Below are positions 34,061-40,519 of a DNA stretch of 40,519 bases, one piece after another (position 1 is the stretch's first letter; the number at the start of each line of letters is the position of its first letter). The translations under genes were made by a program, and so were the position numbers. The notes beneath the pieces are model-generated. The model ran no database searches and had not been told where the DNA came from. It saw only the letters and a list, made by a program, of their open reading frames with translations. Origin of the DNA: a virus; IMG/VR virus record IMGVR_UViG_3300037070_007904, positions 1 to 40,519 of that record; one strand, given 5' to 3'.

Positions 34061-35183
34061 GCAGTCCACAGAACCTGAAGCCATCGAGCTTCCTGTCCAC
34101 GGCGATGCCGCGTTTGCGGCTCTCATGGGTGCGCTCGCGCCGGAGGAAGATGGAGCGAAGGCTGGAGCGGGAGAGGCGCCGGCTGGAGCGGCTCAAGGAG
34201 ATGGGAACGGAGCAGCTGCTGCTGGTGCACCGGCTGGAGGGGGCGCTGCTCCCGCCCAGGCTGGTGGTCCTGCCGGAGCCGGAGGAGCCCCCGCTGCCGG
34301 AGCACCTGGCGCCGGGAATGTTCTACCCACAGCCGGAGACGGAACCGGAGCCGGGGATCCCGGACCTGGGGGAGCCGCTGATGCTGGTGGAGGTGCACCC
34401 GGAACCGGAGGAGCAGCAGGAGCCACCGGCACAGGAGATCGCCCGGCTGCTTGGACTGCCACCGCGGCCGACTACGTCCCCAAGCTCGGGGAACTCAGCA
34501 CCCTGATCGAGGACAAGACGGCCCAGGCCTACCAGGGCGCTGCACTGGAGGAGGTGCAGACCGAGCACGCCGCGTACTTCGAGGCGCTCGAGCAGCACCC
34601 CCGAGCCCTGGTGGGTGCAGAGGTCCCGGTCATCGGCGGCGAGGGCATGGAGACCCTGCGCGACACCGACGACGCCCGCGAGTGGCAGGACGCGGTGAAG
34701 AAGGTCCTGGTCGAGGAGGTCCAGGACCGGGCGAGTCGGGCGATGGAGGAGAACGCGGGCTTCCTCGACACCGTGCACTCCAGTATTGAGCTGTTCCAGA
34801 ACAACACCGACCTGATCCCCGGCACCAAGGAGTTCGACGTCGACCTGGCGAACCGGTTCGCTACGATGGCCACGCCGTACGAACTACGGGTCGAGGGCAA
34901 GCTCCAGGGGTACTCGATCCCAGTCCAGCCGATCATCGACCAGCTGCGATCCCAGATCGTGGCCGAACGAGCTCGCGGCGCTGAATCCCCCCGATCAGCG
35001 CCGGCGGGTGGGGCAGCCGCGGCTGCCCCAGCGGCAGCGGCAGGGAGCTCCCCGCCTCCTGCCGCTGCTGCACCTGCTGACCCGCCGCAGGCTGGTATCC
35101 AGTCGAAGGCCGGGAACTCGAGCGAGAAGGAAGACTTCTCCACCCTCTTCGGGACCATCGGCCTGCCCAACCTGCAGATCTAG
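34053..35183 (+). CDS. Possible scaffolding protein (376 aa)
   Basis: GTG 34053 overlaps the previous gene by 8 nt. Residues about 30-135 are a low-complexity Ala/Gly/Pro region. Residues about 136-310 are acidic and helical (TAQAYQGAALEEVQTEHAAY, DAVKKVLVEEVQDRASRAME). A second Ala/Pro-rich tract spans about 312-345, followed by a short C-terminal segment ending FGTIGLPNLQI. Disordered, acidic, helical proteins of this size next to head genes are often scaffolds, and no scaffold lies in the usual place between portal and capsid. A minor virion protein is the main alternative. Repetitive GC sequence creates a false second frame at 34057-34506. Confidence 0.5.
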   Translation: MSEQSTEPEAIELPVHGDAAFAALMGALAPEEDGAKAGAGEAPAGAAQGDGNGAAAAGAPAGGGAAPAQAGGPAGAGGAPAAGAPGAGNVLPTAGDGTGAGDPGPGGAADAGGGAPGTGGAAGATGTGDRPAAWTATAADYVPKLGELSTLIEDKTAQAYQGAALEEVQTEHAAYFEALEQHPRALVGAEVPVIGGEGMETLRDTDDAREWQDAVKKVLVEEVQDRASRAMEENAGFLDTVHSSIELFQNNTDLIPGTKEFDVDLANRFATMATPYELRVEGKLQGYSIPVQPIIDQLRSQIVAERARGAESPRSAPAGGAAAAAPAAAAGSSPPPAAAAPADPPQAGIQSKAGNSSEKEDFSTLFGTIGLPNLQI

Positions 35184-35191
35184 GAGCACCC

Positions 35192-35908
35192 ATGAAGATC
35201 CGGATCGGACACATCTCGATGCAGGCGCCCGACCCGGACGCCCAGCAGACCTCGGATGCGAAGAAGGTGTTCGCTCGGGCGCGCTCCCGGAACTACCGGT
35301 GGCAGTCCGGCACCGAGGCCAACACCACCTCCGACTCCGAGATCTACCGGAAGGCGGCCGGGGCCGAGGACTTCCGCTACGTCCGCGGTGGTGACCTCTG
35401 GGTCGCCGTCCGCCGGCCGATCACCCATGGGCTCGAGCACGAGTTCACCAAGCTGATCGACGGCCAGGCAGGCGTGCACCCGCAGATGGGTGTCTTCCGC
35501 GTCACCTTCAAGGACCTCGAGCTGGGGTGGCTCACCCTGCTGGGCAGCCACTACCAGACGGTGCGGCAGGAGAAGGCCAACCCCGGCGGCAACAAGCTGC
35601 TGACCGACGAGATCACCCGTCAGGCGAACAAGTACGGAGCAGCCCGTCGCAAGGTCTTCTACTTCGGTGACCAGAACCTCGACGACAAGCATGTCGACAC
35701 CTTCAAGGGTGGCCCGCTCACCACCTGCTGGGACGAGCTCAAGTCCTGGCCGGACACCCACGACACCCGGACGATCGACGTGATCGCCTCCTACGACCCG
35801 GACACCCGGGTGAAGTGCGGCTCGGCCCGGGTCCTCACCGACAACCAGTTCCCGCTGCACTCCGATCACTCCCTCATCGAGGCCGAGTACGAGATCAAGG
35901 TGGACTGA
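35192..35908 (+). CDS. Endonuclease/exonuclease/phosphatase-fold protein (238 aa)
   Basis: The motifs of the EEP (DNase I-like) superfamily appear in order: a central strand with LLGSHYQTVR (H120), FYFGDQNLDD with the metal/phosphate residues D160 and N162, RTIDVI with D196, and SDHSLIEAEY with D225 and H226. The usual N-terminal W-N is replaced by IGHISMQAP, so activity on the normal substrate may differ. Such enzymes cleave phosphodiester bonds in DNA, RNA or small phosphates. AGGAG precedes ATG 35192. It sits just before the endolysin and terminase. Possible roles: host DNA degradation, packaging-linked nicking, or defence against host second messengers. Confidence 0.65.
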   Translation: MKIRIGHISMQAPDPDAQQTSDAKKVFARARSRNYRWQSGTEANTTSDSEIYRKAAGAEDFRYVRGGDLWVAVRRPITHGLEHEFTKLIDGQAGVHPQMGVFRVTFKDLELGWLTLLGSHYQTVRQEKANPGGNKLLTDEITRQANKYGAARRKVFYFGDQNLDDKHVDTFKGGPLTTCWDELKSWPDTHDTRTIDVIASYDPDTRVKCGSARVLTDNQFPLHSDHSLIEAEYEIKVD

Positions 35909-35909
35909 C

Positions 35910-36449
35910 ATGGTCAACTCCCAGAACGGCTACCCCGTCCTCGACTCCGACACCTCTGGCCGGCTGCCCCGGCTGCGGAAGTGGCTGGTCCCCGGCACCA
36001 AGCGGCACCTGCTGCTGCGTGACGGGTCAGCAGGGTTCCTGCTGGTGCACATGGCGGTGTGGTTCGACCAGACCATCGAGTCGCTGGACCAGGAGAAGAC
36101 CTGGGACGACTGGGGCTGGGCGCCACGCCCGGTCCGGGGCGGCACCACTCCGTCGAACCATGCCAGTGGCACGGCCATGGACCTCAATGCCACAAAGCAC
36201 CCGATGGGTGTGGCCACGCTGAAGACCTTCAGCCCCGCCGAGGTGGCGAAGATCCACAAGCGGCTCACCTTCTACAAGGGCTGCATCCGCTGGGGCGGCG
36301 ACTACAAGAACCGTCCCGACGCCATGCACTTCGAGCTCGACCGGACCATGGCCCATGTCGAGGCGCGGGCCAAGACCCTGTCCACCTCACCGCGGGGGAA
36401 GTCCATCCTCGAGGCCAACCCGGGCGCCAAGGCCGTCATCTTCTCCTGA
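35910..36449 (+). CDS. M15-type peptidoglycan peptidase, endolysin (179 aa)
   Basis: VanY/D-alanyl-D-alanine carboxypeptidase-like (M15) zinc peptidase. Visible ligands: SNHASGTAMDLNA gives H84 and D91, and GGDYKNRPDAMHFEL gives H140. It cleaves peptide cross-links or stem peptides of the host cell wall for lysis. It has no signal peptide and so needs a holin; candidates are at 23685-23990 and 30895-31149. No separate wall-binding domain is evident after about residue 150. AAGGTGG lies upstream of ATG 35910. Confidence 0.85.
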   Translation: MVNSQNGYPVLDSDTSGRLPRLRKWLVPGTKRHLLLRDGSAGFLLVHMAVWFDQTIESLDQEKTWDDWGWAPRPVRGGTTPSNHASGTAMDLNATKHPMGVATLKTFSPAEVAKIHKRLTFYKGCIRWGGDYKNRPDAMHFELDRTMAHVEARAKTLSTSPRGKSILEANPGAKAVIFS

Positions 36450-36453
36450 GCCC

Positions 36454-37914
36454 ATGCCCATCTTCCCGGTCCACTACCGCTCCCGCCCGTACCAGGAGGA
36501 GCTCCACCAGATGTGGGAGAAGTACCGCATCGGGATCGGGATCCTGCCCCGGCAGGCTGGCAAGGACCTGGGCATGAGCATGGAGATGTGCAAGCGCCGC
36601 CTGCAGACGCCGAAGACCACCGGCGTGTACATCTCGCTCGACCAGCCGATGATCCGCGACATCCTCTGGGACAAGACGTACTACGACCCCGAGTCGTTGC
36701 AGTACGTCCAGGCGCTGCAGGACAACGTGCCTCCCGAGTCCGTCACCTGGCGCGACTCCTACATGGAGGGCAGGTTCAAGAACGGCAGCCGGCTGAAGCT
36801 CCAGGGCTACTTCCAGGCGGGCAAGGGGAAGAACGGTGTCGGCACCTCGTTCCAGGACTACGCCTTCACCGAGCTGTCGCTCTTCTTCCGCGAGGACCCG
36901 ATGCCCCGGCTGATGCCGATCCTCTCCAACGAGCAGGAGGAGAAGCGCCTGCTCGTGGCGAGCACCCCGCGTGGCAAGCGGAGGAACCCGCTCTGGCTGC
37001 TGATGGAGTCCTTCAAGGGATCGAAGGACTGCAAGGTCATCGTCAGGACCATTGACGACCTGAACCAGATGATGAAGCGGGTAGGCGGCCCGCCTGTCCG
37101 CAGCGAAGCGCAACTCGAGCAGGACCGGGAGGCCTATCGCCGTCGCTTCGGCAACGACCGGATGTTCGAGCAGGAGTACTACTGCTCGTTCGAGGAGATG
37201 GACGCCGCCGCTGTGTACGGCGAGGCGTACATGAAGATGGTCCACGAGCAGCGGATCTACGACTTCAACCTCAACCAGAACCACCCGGTCTACGTTGCCT
37301 TCGACATCGGGGCCTCAGGCCTGCACTCCGACGCCACGGCGTGGGTCGTCTTCCAATGGATCAACGGACGCATGTGGATCTACGACGCGGGCGAGGGACA
37401 CGGCAAGTCGCTGCCCGAGTACGTCGACGTGCTGCGGGAGAAGCACTACTTCCACCAGATCGCGCAGATGATCCTTCCGTGGGACGGGGAGCACCACGAG
37501 AAGGCGGTGAACACCACACCCGCGGACATGATGCGCGCGAAGTTCCCGAACGTCTCGGTGCTGGCCAAGTCGGGCAAGGTGTGGAAGATCCCGGGCTCAC
37601 GCTCCGGTGACTACGACATCATCACCGACATCCAGCAGGTACGGATGCAGATGTACAACATGATCGTCCATGAGTCGAACTGCAGCTGGTTCACCGAGTG
37701 CCTCGAGAACTACAAGTACGAGTACAACACCAAGATGCAGGTGTGGACGTCCAAGCCCCTGCACGACAAGCACTCGAACATGATGGACGCCCTGCGCTAT
37801 TCGGTGCAGGCCACGAAGGAGCTCGACTTCTTTGGTGGAAAATTTTTCGAGCAGCCCGGGACCGGTGGTTCCGTGGACTACGCAGAAGACTGGACAGGAG
37901 TGTGGGCACGATGA
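36454..37914 (+). CDS. terL: Terminase large subunit (486 aa)
   Basis: DNA-packaging motor ATPase/nuclease. The N-terminal domain has an atypical Walker A (GILPRQAGKDLGMS, RQAGKD at 33-38) and a Walker B/catalytic glutamate region (DYAFTELSLF, E140). The C-terminal RNase H-like nuclease shows VYVAFDIGASGLHSDATAW with D284 and the final acidic residue in NMMDALRYS (D445). ATG 36454 is used; the frame is open earlier, but it would overlap the endolysin. A small A/T-rich codon patch with the palindrome AAAATTTT lies at 37831-37848. Its end overlaps the next gene by ATGA. Small terminase not identified with confidence. Confidence 0.9.
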   Translation: MPIFPVHYRSRPYQEELHQMWEKYRIGIGILPRQAGKDLGMSMEMCKRRLQTPKTTGVYISLDQPMIRDILWDKTYYDPESLQYVQALQDNVPPESVTWRDSYMEGRFKNGSRLKLQGYFQAGKGKNGVGTSFQDYAFTELSLFFREDPMPRLMPILSNEQEEKRLLVASTPRGKRRNPLWLLMESFKGSKDCKVIVRTIDDLNQMMKRVGGPPVRSEAQLEQDREAYRRRFGNDRMFEQEYYCSFEEMDAAAVYGEAYMKMVHEQRIYDFNLNQNHPVYVAFDIGASGLHSDATAWVVFQWINGRMWIYDAGEGHGKSLPEYVDVLREKHYFHQIAQMILPWDGEHHEKAVNTTPADMMRAKFPNVSVLAKSGKVWKIPGSRSGDYDIITDIQQVRMQMYNMIVHESNCSWFTECLENYKYEYNTKMQVWTSKPLHDKHSNMMDALRYSVQATKELDFFGGKFFEQPGTGGSVDYAEDWTGVWAR

Positions 37915-38129
37915 GGGCTTTCGTCATGCACCGGAAGGTGGACAGCTCAGGCATCTCGGGGACAGGACTCGTAGCCGAAGGCATCGAGTTCTCCGACGGG
38001 AAGGTCGCTCTCCGTTGGCTCTCGGAGAACGGGTCGACCGTGGTGTGGGACTCGATGGAGGCGGCCCGCGCCATCCACGGCCACAACGGCGACACCGAGT
38101 TCATGTTCACCGAGGAGCTGCGACAGTGA
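37911..38129 (+). CDS. Small conserved-type phage protein (72 aa)
   Basis: Starts at ATG 37911 overlapping the terminase stop. The pattern VDSSGISGTGLVAEGIEFSD, ALRWLS and IHGHNGDTEF matches small beta-rich proteins common in phages of actinobacteria; their function is unknown to me. It ends in a GTGA overlap with the next gene. Confidence 0.75.
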   Translation: MRAFVMHRKVDSSGISGTGLVAEGIEFSDGKVALRWLSENGSTVVWDSMEAARAIHGHNGDTEFMFTEELRQ

Positions 38130-38416
38130 AGCCCGTCACCGTACGCCAGGCACTGCAGCAGGTGGCCGACTACCCGGTACCGCTCGACGACGAGGTCATC
38201 CAGACCCCGATCTACGAGCTCGTCTCGCGCACCCTGTTCGACATCGCCAACCGTCCGGACGCCTCCGTCCGCGGTTCGATGAACCGGGCGAACCGGGCGA
38301 GGAAGATGATCCTCGACCGGCTCGTCGGCAAGCGCCGCGCCGGCAGCCACCCCGCCACCCGGGTGGAGGTCTCGATCGACTTCATCGACATGACAGGAGG
38401 GAACGAGCTGCCATGA
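38126..38416 (+). CDS. Small basic helical protein (96 aa)
   Basis: GTG 38126 overlaps the previous stop by GTGA. It contains VPLDDEVIQTPIYELVSRTL, then RGSMNRANRARKMILDRLVG, and ends in a short strand (VEVSIDFIDM). The basic central helix could bind nucleic acid. Being next to the large terminase, it could be a packaging partner, but there is no recognisable small-terminase motif. I leave the function open. Confidence 0.7.
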   Translation: MKPVTVRQALQQVADYPVPLDDEVIQTPIYELVSRTLFDIANRPDASVRGSMNRANRARKMILDRLVGKRRAGSHPATRVEVSIDFIDMTGGNELP

Positions 38417-38553
38417 GGTTCGACCCGATCCAGTGGCTGGTGATGCTCGTCTTCGGCACGCCGGTCGTCCTGGCGCTGGGCTACGTCTGCTGGATCCTGA
38501 TCTCCGTCGTCTACCTGGGAGCCTCGTCATGTCCTCCGACAGCGTGCCAGTAG
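38413..38553 (+). CDS. Small single-span membrane protein (46 aa)
   Basis: ATG 38413 overlaps the previous stop by ATGA and a preceding AGGAGG lies about 15 nt upstream. One long hydrophobic stretch (QWLVMLVFGTPVVLALGYVC, then WILISVVYL; residues 7-37) is followed by a short Cys-containing tail. It overlaps the next gene by 25 nt in another frame. It could be an antiholin or lysis accessory; unproven. Confidence 0.55.
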   Translation: MRFDPIQWLVMLVFGTPVVLALGYVCWILISVVYLGASSCPPTACQ

Positions 38554-38813
38554 TCGTCCGGAAGTACCGTCACCGGATCCCCGAGCAGCACCGGGCCAGC
38601 CTCGACACCCGGATCGTGTGGCTGTGGCACCAGCGGTTCGGCACGGTGCAGACGATCTGGAAGGACAGCCCGGACATCCTGGACCACACCGCGGCGACGC
38701 TGTTCCTCCAGGCGATCCTGGCCAAGGACCTCGACTCCATCGAGCAGATCTTCCACCGGCTCGAGGGCGGCCCGCTGCCGGACGAGGACGTGCTCAACCG
38801 GATCCGCGTTTAG
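38529..38813 (+). CDS. Hypothetical protein, last gene of the rightward operon (94 aa)
   Basis: ATG 38529 lies inside the end of the membrane-protein gene, with GGGAG 8-10 nt upstream. The protein is soluble with a basic N-terminus (VVVRKYRHRIPEQHRASL) and helical remainder (AATLFLQAILAKDLDSIEQI). Function not recognised. Its last 20 bases overlap the 3' end of the opposing gene 38794-39105. Confidence 0.65.
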   Translation: MSSDSVPVVVRKYRHRIPEQHRASLDTRIVWLWHQRFGTVQTIWKDSPDILDHTAATLFLQAILAKDLDSIEQIFHRLEGGPLPDEDVLNRIRV

Positions 38814-39105
38814 CCTGCCTGCGCCACAGAACGGTGGCCTCAGGGCGCCGGCAGACATCGCACCTACAGCTGGCCCGGTGCTCCAGTGTCTCCTCGTCAG
38901 GCCGTGTCTCCGGCATCTCACGGGTCTCGTCGTCGAGGACGGCCAGGGGTACGAACCAGCGCCCGTGGAAGCGGACGGCTCGCGGGTCGTCCGGCTTGCG
39001 GCGGGCGTTGGTCCGGTCCTCATCCGCCATCGGTGTGTACCGGTGGTAGTCGGAGTACACCCGGGTCCCGTCGGCCTCGACCCGGCGGAGCTCGAGGTGG
39101 GTCAC
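38794..39105 (-). CDS. Hypothetical protein with C-x-C-x2-C motif (103 aa)
   Basis: GTG 39105 overlaps the stop of the upstream gene 39102-39641 by GTGA. The protein is charged, with an aromatic segment (RVYSDYHRYTPM) and FHGRWFVPLAVLDD, then CRCDVCRR (Cys 80, 82, 85), possibly metal-binding with residues elsewhere. Basic C-terminus. Unknown role, probably nucleic-acid related. It ends the leftward operon and overlaps the convergent gene. Confidence 0.6.
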   Translation of the reverse strand: MTHLELRRVEADGTRVYSDYHRYTPMADEDRTNARRKPDDPRAVRFHGRWFVPLAVLDDETREMPETRPDEETLEHRASCRCDVCRRPEATVLWRRQAKRGSG

Positions 39106-39641
39106 GGGTTCAGCGTTCCCTCCGCGTACTCCGCCCAGAGCGTCAGCGTCTGTGGCCGGTGCCGCTTGATGTAGTAGCCCGGCCGCACCCGGTAGGCCTT
39201 GGCCACCTTGCGTCCGCAGATGTAGGTCATGTACGGCTTGCCGAAGTAGAAGCGCAGGATCTTGTTGATCTTGATGAGGTCGGCGTGCGCGGAGCCGCCT
39301 GCTGCCATCAGCTCCGCCACCTTGATCCCGGTGGCCCACTCGTAGATCATCACCGCCGCCACCCGGTGCCCGTGCTGGGGCGAGAGGTTGCGGAGGAACT
39401 TGCGCACCTCGCGCTCCCACTGCACCAGGTGCGGGTTCTCCTTGATCAGGTACTTGTCCTTCGTGTGCGGCATCCGGGCCCGCTCCGCGTCGGGCAGGAT
39501 CAGCGACTCCACCCGTGGGCTGACCATCGGATCCTTCGCGGTGCTCGGCACCCGGTGCCTGTTCGCCTCGTCGCGGTCGAACCGCTGCTTCAGCTGCTGC
39601 TCCACCTCGGTGAGAAGTGGCTTGCTCATCTGCTCCGACAT
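39102..39641 (-). CDS. Hypothetical basic protein, possible DNA-binding (179 aa)
   Basis: The likely start is ATG 39641 (or 39629). Neither has a well-spaced ribosome site. The N-terminal half is charged and helical (LLTEVEQQLKQRFDRDEANR). The C-terminal half is basic, with DLIKINKILRFYFGKPYMTY followed by VAKAYRVRPGYYIKRHRP, a helix-turn-wing-like order of elements that might bind DNA. The gene begins only 19 nt past the U-tract of a strong terminator, so it may have its own promoter or depend on read-through. Function not known. Confidence 0.65.
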   Translation of the reverse strand: MSEQMSKPLLTEVEQQLKQRFDRDEANRHRVPSTAKDPMVSPRVESLILPDAERARMPHTKDKYLIKENPHLVQWEREVRKFLRNLSPQHGHRVAAVMIYEWATGIKVAELMAAGGSAHADLIKINKILRFYFGKPYMTYICGRKVAKAYRVRPGYYIKRHRPQTLTLWAEYAEGTLNP

Positions 39642-39659
39642 GCCTCGCAGGATACCCGG

Positions 39660-39697
39660 AAAAAAAGAGAGGAGCCGCGGCCGATGGCCACGACTCC
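39660..39697 (-). terminator. Strong Rho-independent terminator inside the leftward operon
   Basis: On the minus strand GGAGTCGTGGCC (39697-39686) pairs with GGCCGCGGCTCC (39682-39671) through a 3-nt loop: 12 pairs, two of them G-T wobbles. A TCTC spacer and seven T (39666-39660) follow. It lies after gene 39716-39874 and before gene 39102-39641. Confidence 0.85.
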
Positions 39698-39715
39698 CCT
39701 CCCCTTCCTACAGGG

Positions 39716-39874
39716 TCACTCTGCCTGAGACTCGTAGTACTGCCTCAGTGTCCTCACCGGGGTGAAGGCTTCCGCCATCGCCTCGTCGATGTGGTCCTTG
39801 CAGACGCCCTTGCCGTTGATCTCGACCACGGCCATCGCTGTGTCAGGAGGGCAGATCACGCACCTCGGCTTCAC
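39716..39874 (-). CDS. Small zinc-ribbon-like protein (52 aa)
   Basis: GTG 39874 overlaps the stop of the upstream gene by GTGA. The sequence has C5-x2-C8 and C25-x2-H28 (CVIC ... VCKDH), fitting one small zinc site. The remainder is a helix ending EAFTPVRTLRQYYESQAE. Too short for a long-ORF search but supported by coupling on one side and a terminator directly after its stop. Perhaps a regulator or replication accessory protein. Confidence 0.65.
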   Translation of the reverse strand: MKPRCVICPPDTAMAVVEINGKGVCKDHIDEAMAEAFTPVRTLRQYYESQAE

Positions 39875-40011
39875 AGCACCTCCTTGATGTAGGTGATCAT
39901 GTTCTCCAGGATGGTGGACTCCTCCTGGTCCGTGCTCTTCCCGAGCTTCTCCTCCAATGCGGCCAGCAGCAGCGTGACCTCGTTGAAGTCGAGCTCGAGC
40001 GTGGTCCTCAC
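39871..40011 (-). CDS. Small acidic helical protein (46 aa)
   Basis: GTG 40011 overlaps the stop of the primase-polymerase gene by GTGA, which decides the start over longer versions. The sequence (TTLELDFNEVTLLLAALEEK, then STILENMITYIKEVL) is a helical hairpin-like small protein. Function unknown. Confidence 0.6.
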   Translation of the reverse strand: MRTTLELDFNEVTLLLAALEEKLGKSTDQEESTILENMITYIKEVL

Positions 40012-40519
40012 GGGACCACCGGCGAACCGTACCGGTCGATGTTCTCGATCAGGTGGTCGATCTCGTCCTCCGGCAGACCGACCTGGAGACCCCGCTCGGT
40101 CAGCTTCTGCTCCCACTCCGGCACCTGCGCCTGCCGCATCTGGTTGCCCAGCGCGAAGAGCGTCACGTTCCGCTTCCCCTGCGGGATCGGCTTCGCCAGA
40201 TCCGTGAGGATCTCGTCATGCATCATCAGAACCTCCATCTCATCCTGGTTGGCGAGGACCTTGTCGATCCTCTCGTGTGTCGCCGCGGCCCGCTGGTCGC
40301 GACGTTGCAGCAGCTCGACCATGTAGTCCGGCAGCTTCGCCGGGATCCGCTGGTTCCACCGCTGCTGCTTGTGGTGGTAGACGCACCCGGTTCCCCGGAT
40401 GTCCACCCCCTGCTCGATGCCCACCCGGTCGTTGAGCAGGCCATACCCCTTGACGTCGTCCCAACTCTCGTCGGTCCGGTAGAACAGGTGGTACCCGTCA
40501 CCGGACTTGGACGTCTCCG
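40008..40519 (-). CDS. Primase-polymerase (PrimPol-type) protein, C-terminal part, cut by the window edge
   Basis: The frame is open to the right edge without a start, so the N-terminus lies outside the window; about 169 residues are visible. The first visible residues read TSKSGDGYHLFYRTDES, then VKGYGLLNDRVGIEQGVDIR and GTGCVYHHK. This matches the end of the bifunctional DNA primase/polymerase (AEP) domain, where T-x-SGG-x-HLYF and GID-x-RG-x-G-x-V are conserved. Two downstream helices rich in Arg, Lys and Glu follow. It primes phage DNA replication and probably heads or belongs to the leftward replication operon. Assignment rests on these motifs only. Confidence 0.7.
   Translation of the reverse strand, partial: ETSKSGDGYHLFYRTDESWDDVKGYGLLNDRVGIEQGVDIRGTGCVYHHKQQRWNQRIPAKLPDYMVELLQRRDQRAAATHERIDKVLANQDEMEVLMMHDEILTDLAKPIPQGKRNVTLFALGNQMRQAQVPEWEQKLTERGLQVGLPEDEIDHLIENIDRYGSPVVP

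Noticed and set aside
34057-34506. 149-aa frame inside the scaffold-like gene
   Set aside because: A second frame produced by repetitive GC-rich DNA; no start signal, and it ends within the real gene.

Overview
The window is part of a tailed-phage genome (or a very intact prophage region). Its GC-rich coding sequence, frequent GTG starts, ATGA/GTGA stop-start overlaps and U-less GC hairpins suggest a phage of a high-GC actinobacterium; the host is an inference. Podovirus-type morphology is suggested by a short-tail gene set (portal, adaptor-like and nozzle-like proteins, putative internal/ejection proteins) with no tape measure, sheath or tail-tube gene. No integrase, tRNA, rRNA, CRISPR array or insertion sequence was seen. 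Both ends are cut: a primase-polymerase gene runs off the right edge, so the replication genes probably lie beyond it.

Layout: (1) 1-958 holds a palindromic element, a cluster of RNA-like hairpins, a small leftward gene with its terminator, and an unusually AT-rich divergent control region. (2) 959-15211 is one 4750-codon gene, about a third of the window, whose product looks like a giant virion/ejection protein. It carries a DYDGD motif in a context resembling the catalytic loop of the RNA polymerase beta' double-psi barrel. (3) 15202-31643 is a rightward structural block: portal, major capsid protein, a small Pro/Gly-rich protein between two perfect hairpins, three fibre/appendage proteins, small proteins including a holin-like one, two putative internal virion proteins, adaptor-like, nozzle-like with inserted carbohydrate-binding-like modules, a Lys-rich protein, a second holin-like protein and a membrane-anchored collagen-like protein. 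(4) 31644-32250 is a short leftward island encoding a secreted RTX-repeat protein and a small membrane protein. (5) 32430-32641 is a large nested inverted repeat built from the element GTAGTCACC/GGTGACTAC, which also occurs at the left end of the window. (6) 32704-38813 is a rightward operon: two unknown proteins, a possible scaffold, an endonuclease/exonuclease/phosphatase-fold protein, an M15 peptidase endolysin, the large terminase and four small proteins. (7) 40519-38794 is a leftward operon from the primase-polymerase through small genes, with a strong intrinsic terminator inside it, converging on the rightward operon.

Working model: the particle is built from genes of blocks 3 and 6. 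The giant protein and the two internal proteins would enter the cell with or before the DNA. If the RNA-polymerase-like motif is real, the giant protein could transcribe early genes from phage-specific sites; the repeated palindromes and the AT-rich island are candidates for such sites or for an origin/operator. This model is inference. The directly visible facts are the gene order, the motifs and the repeats.
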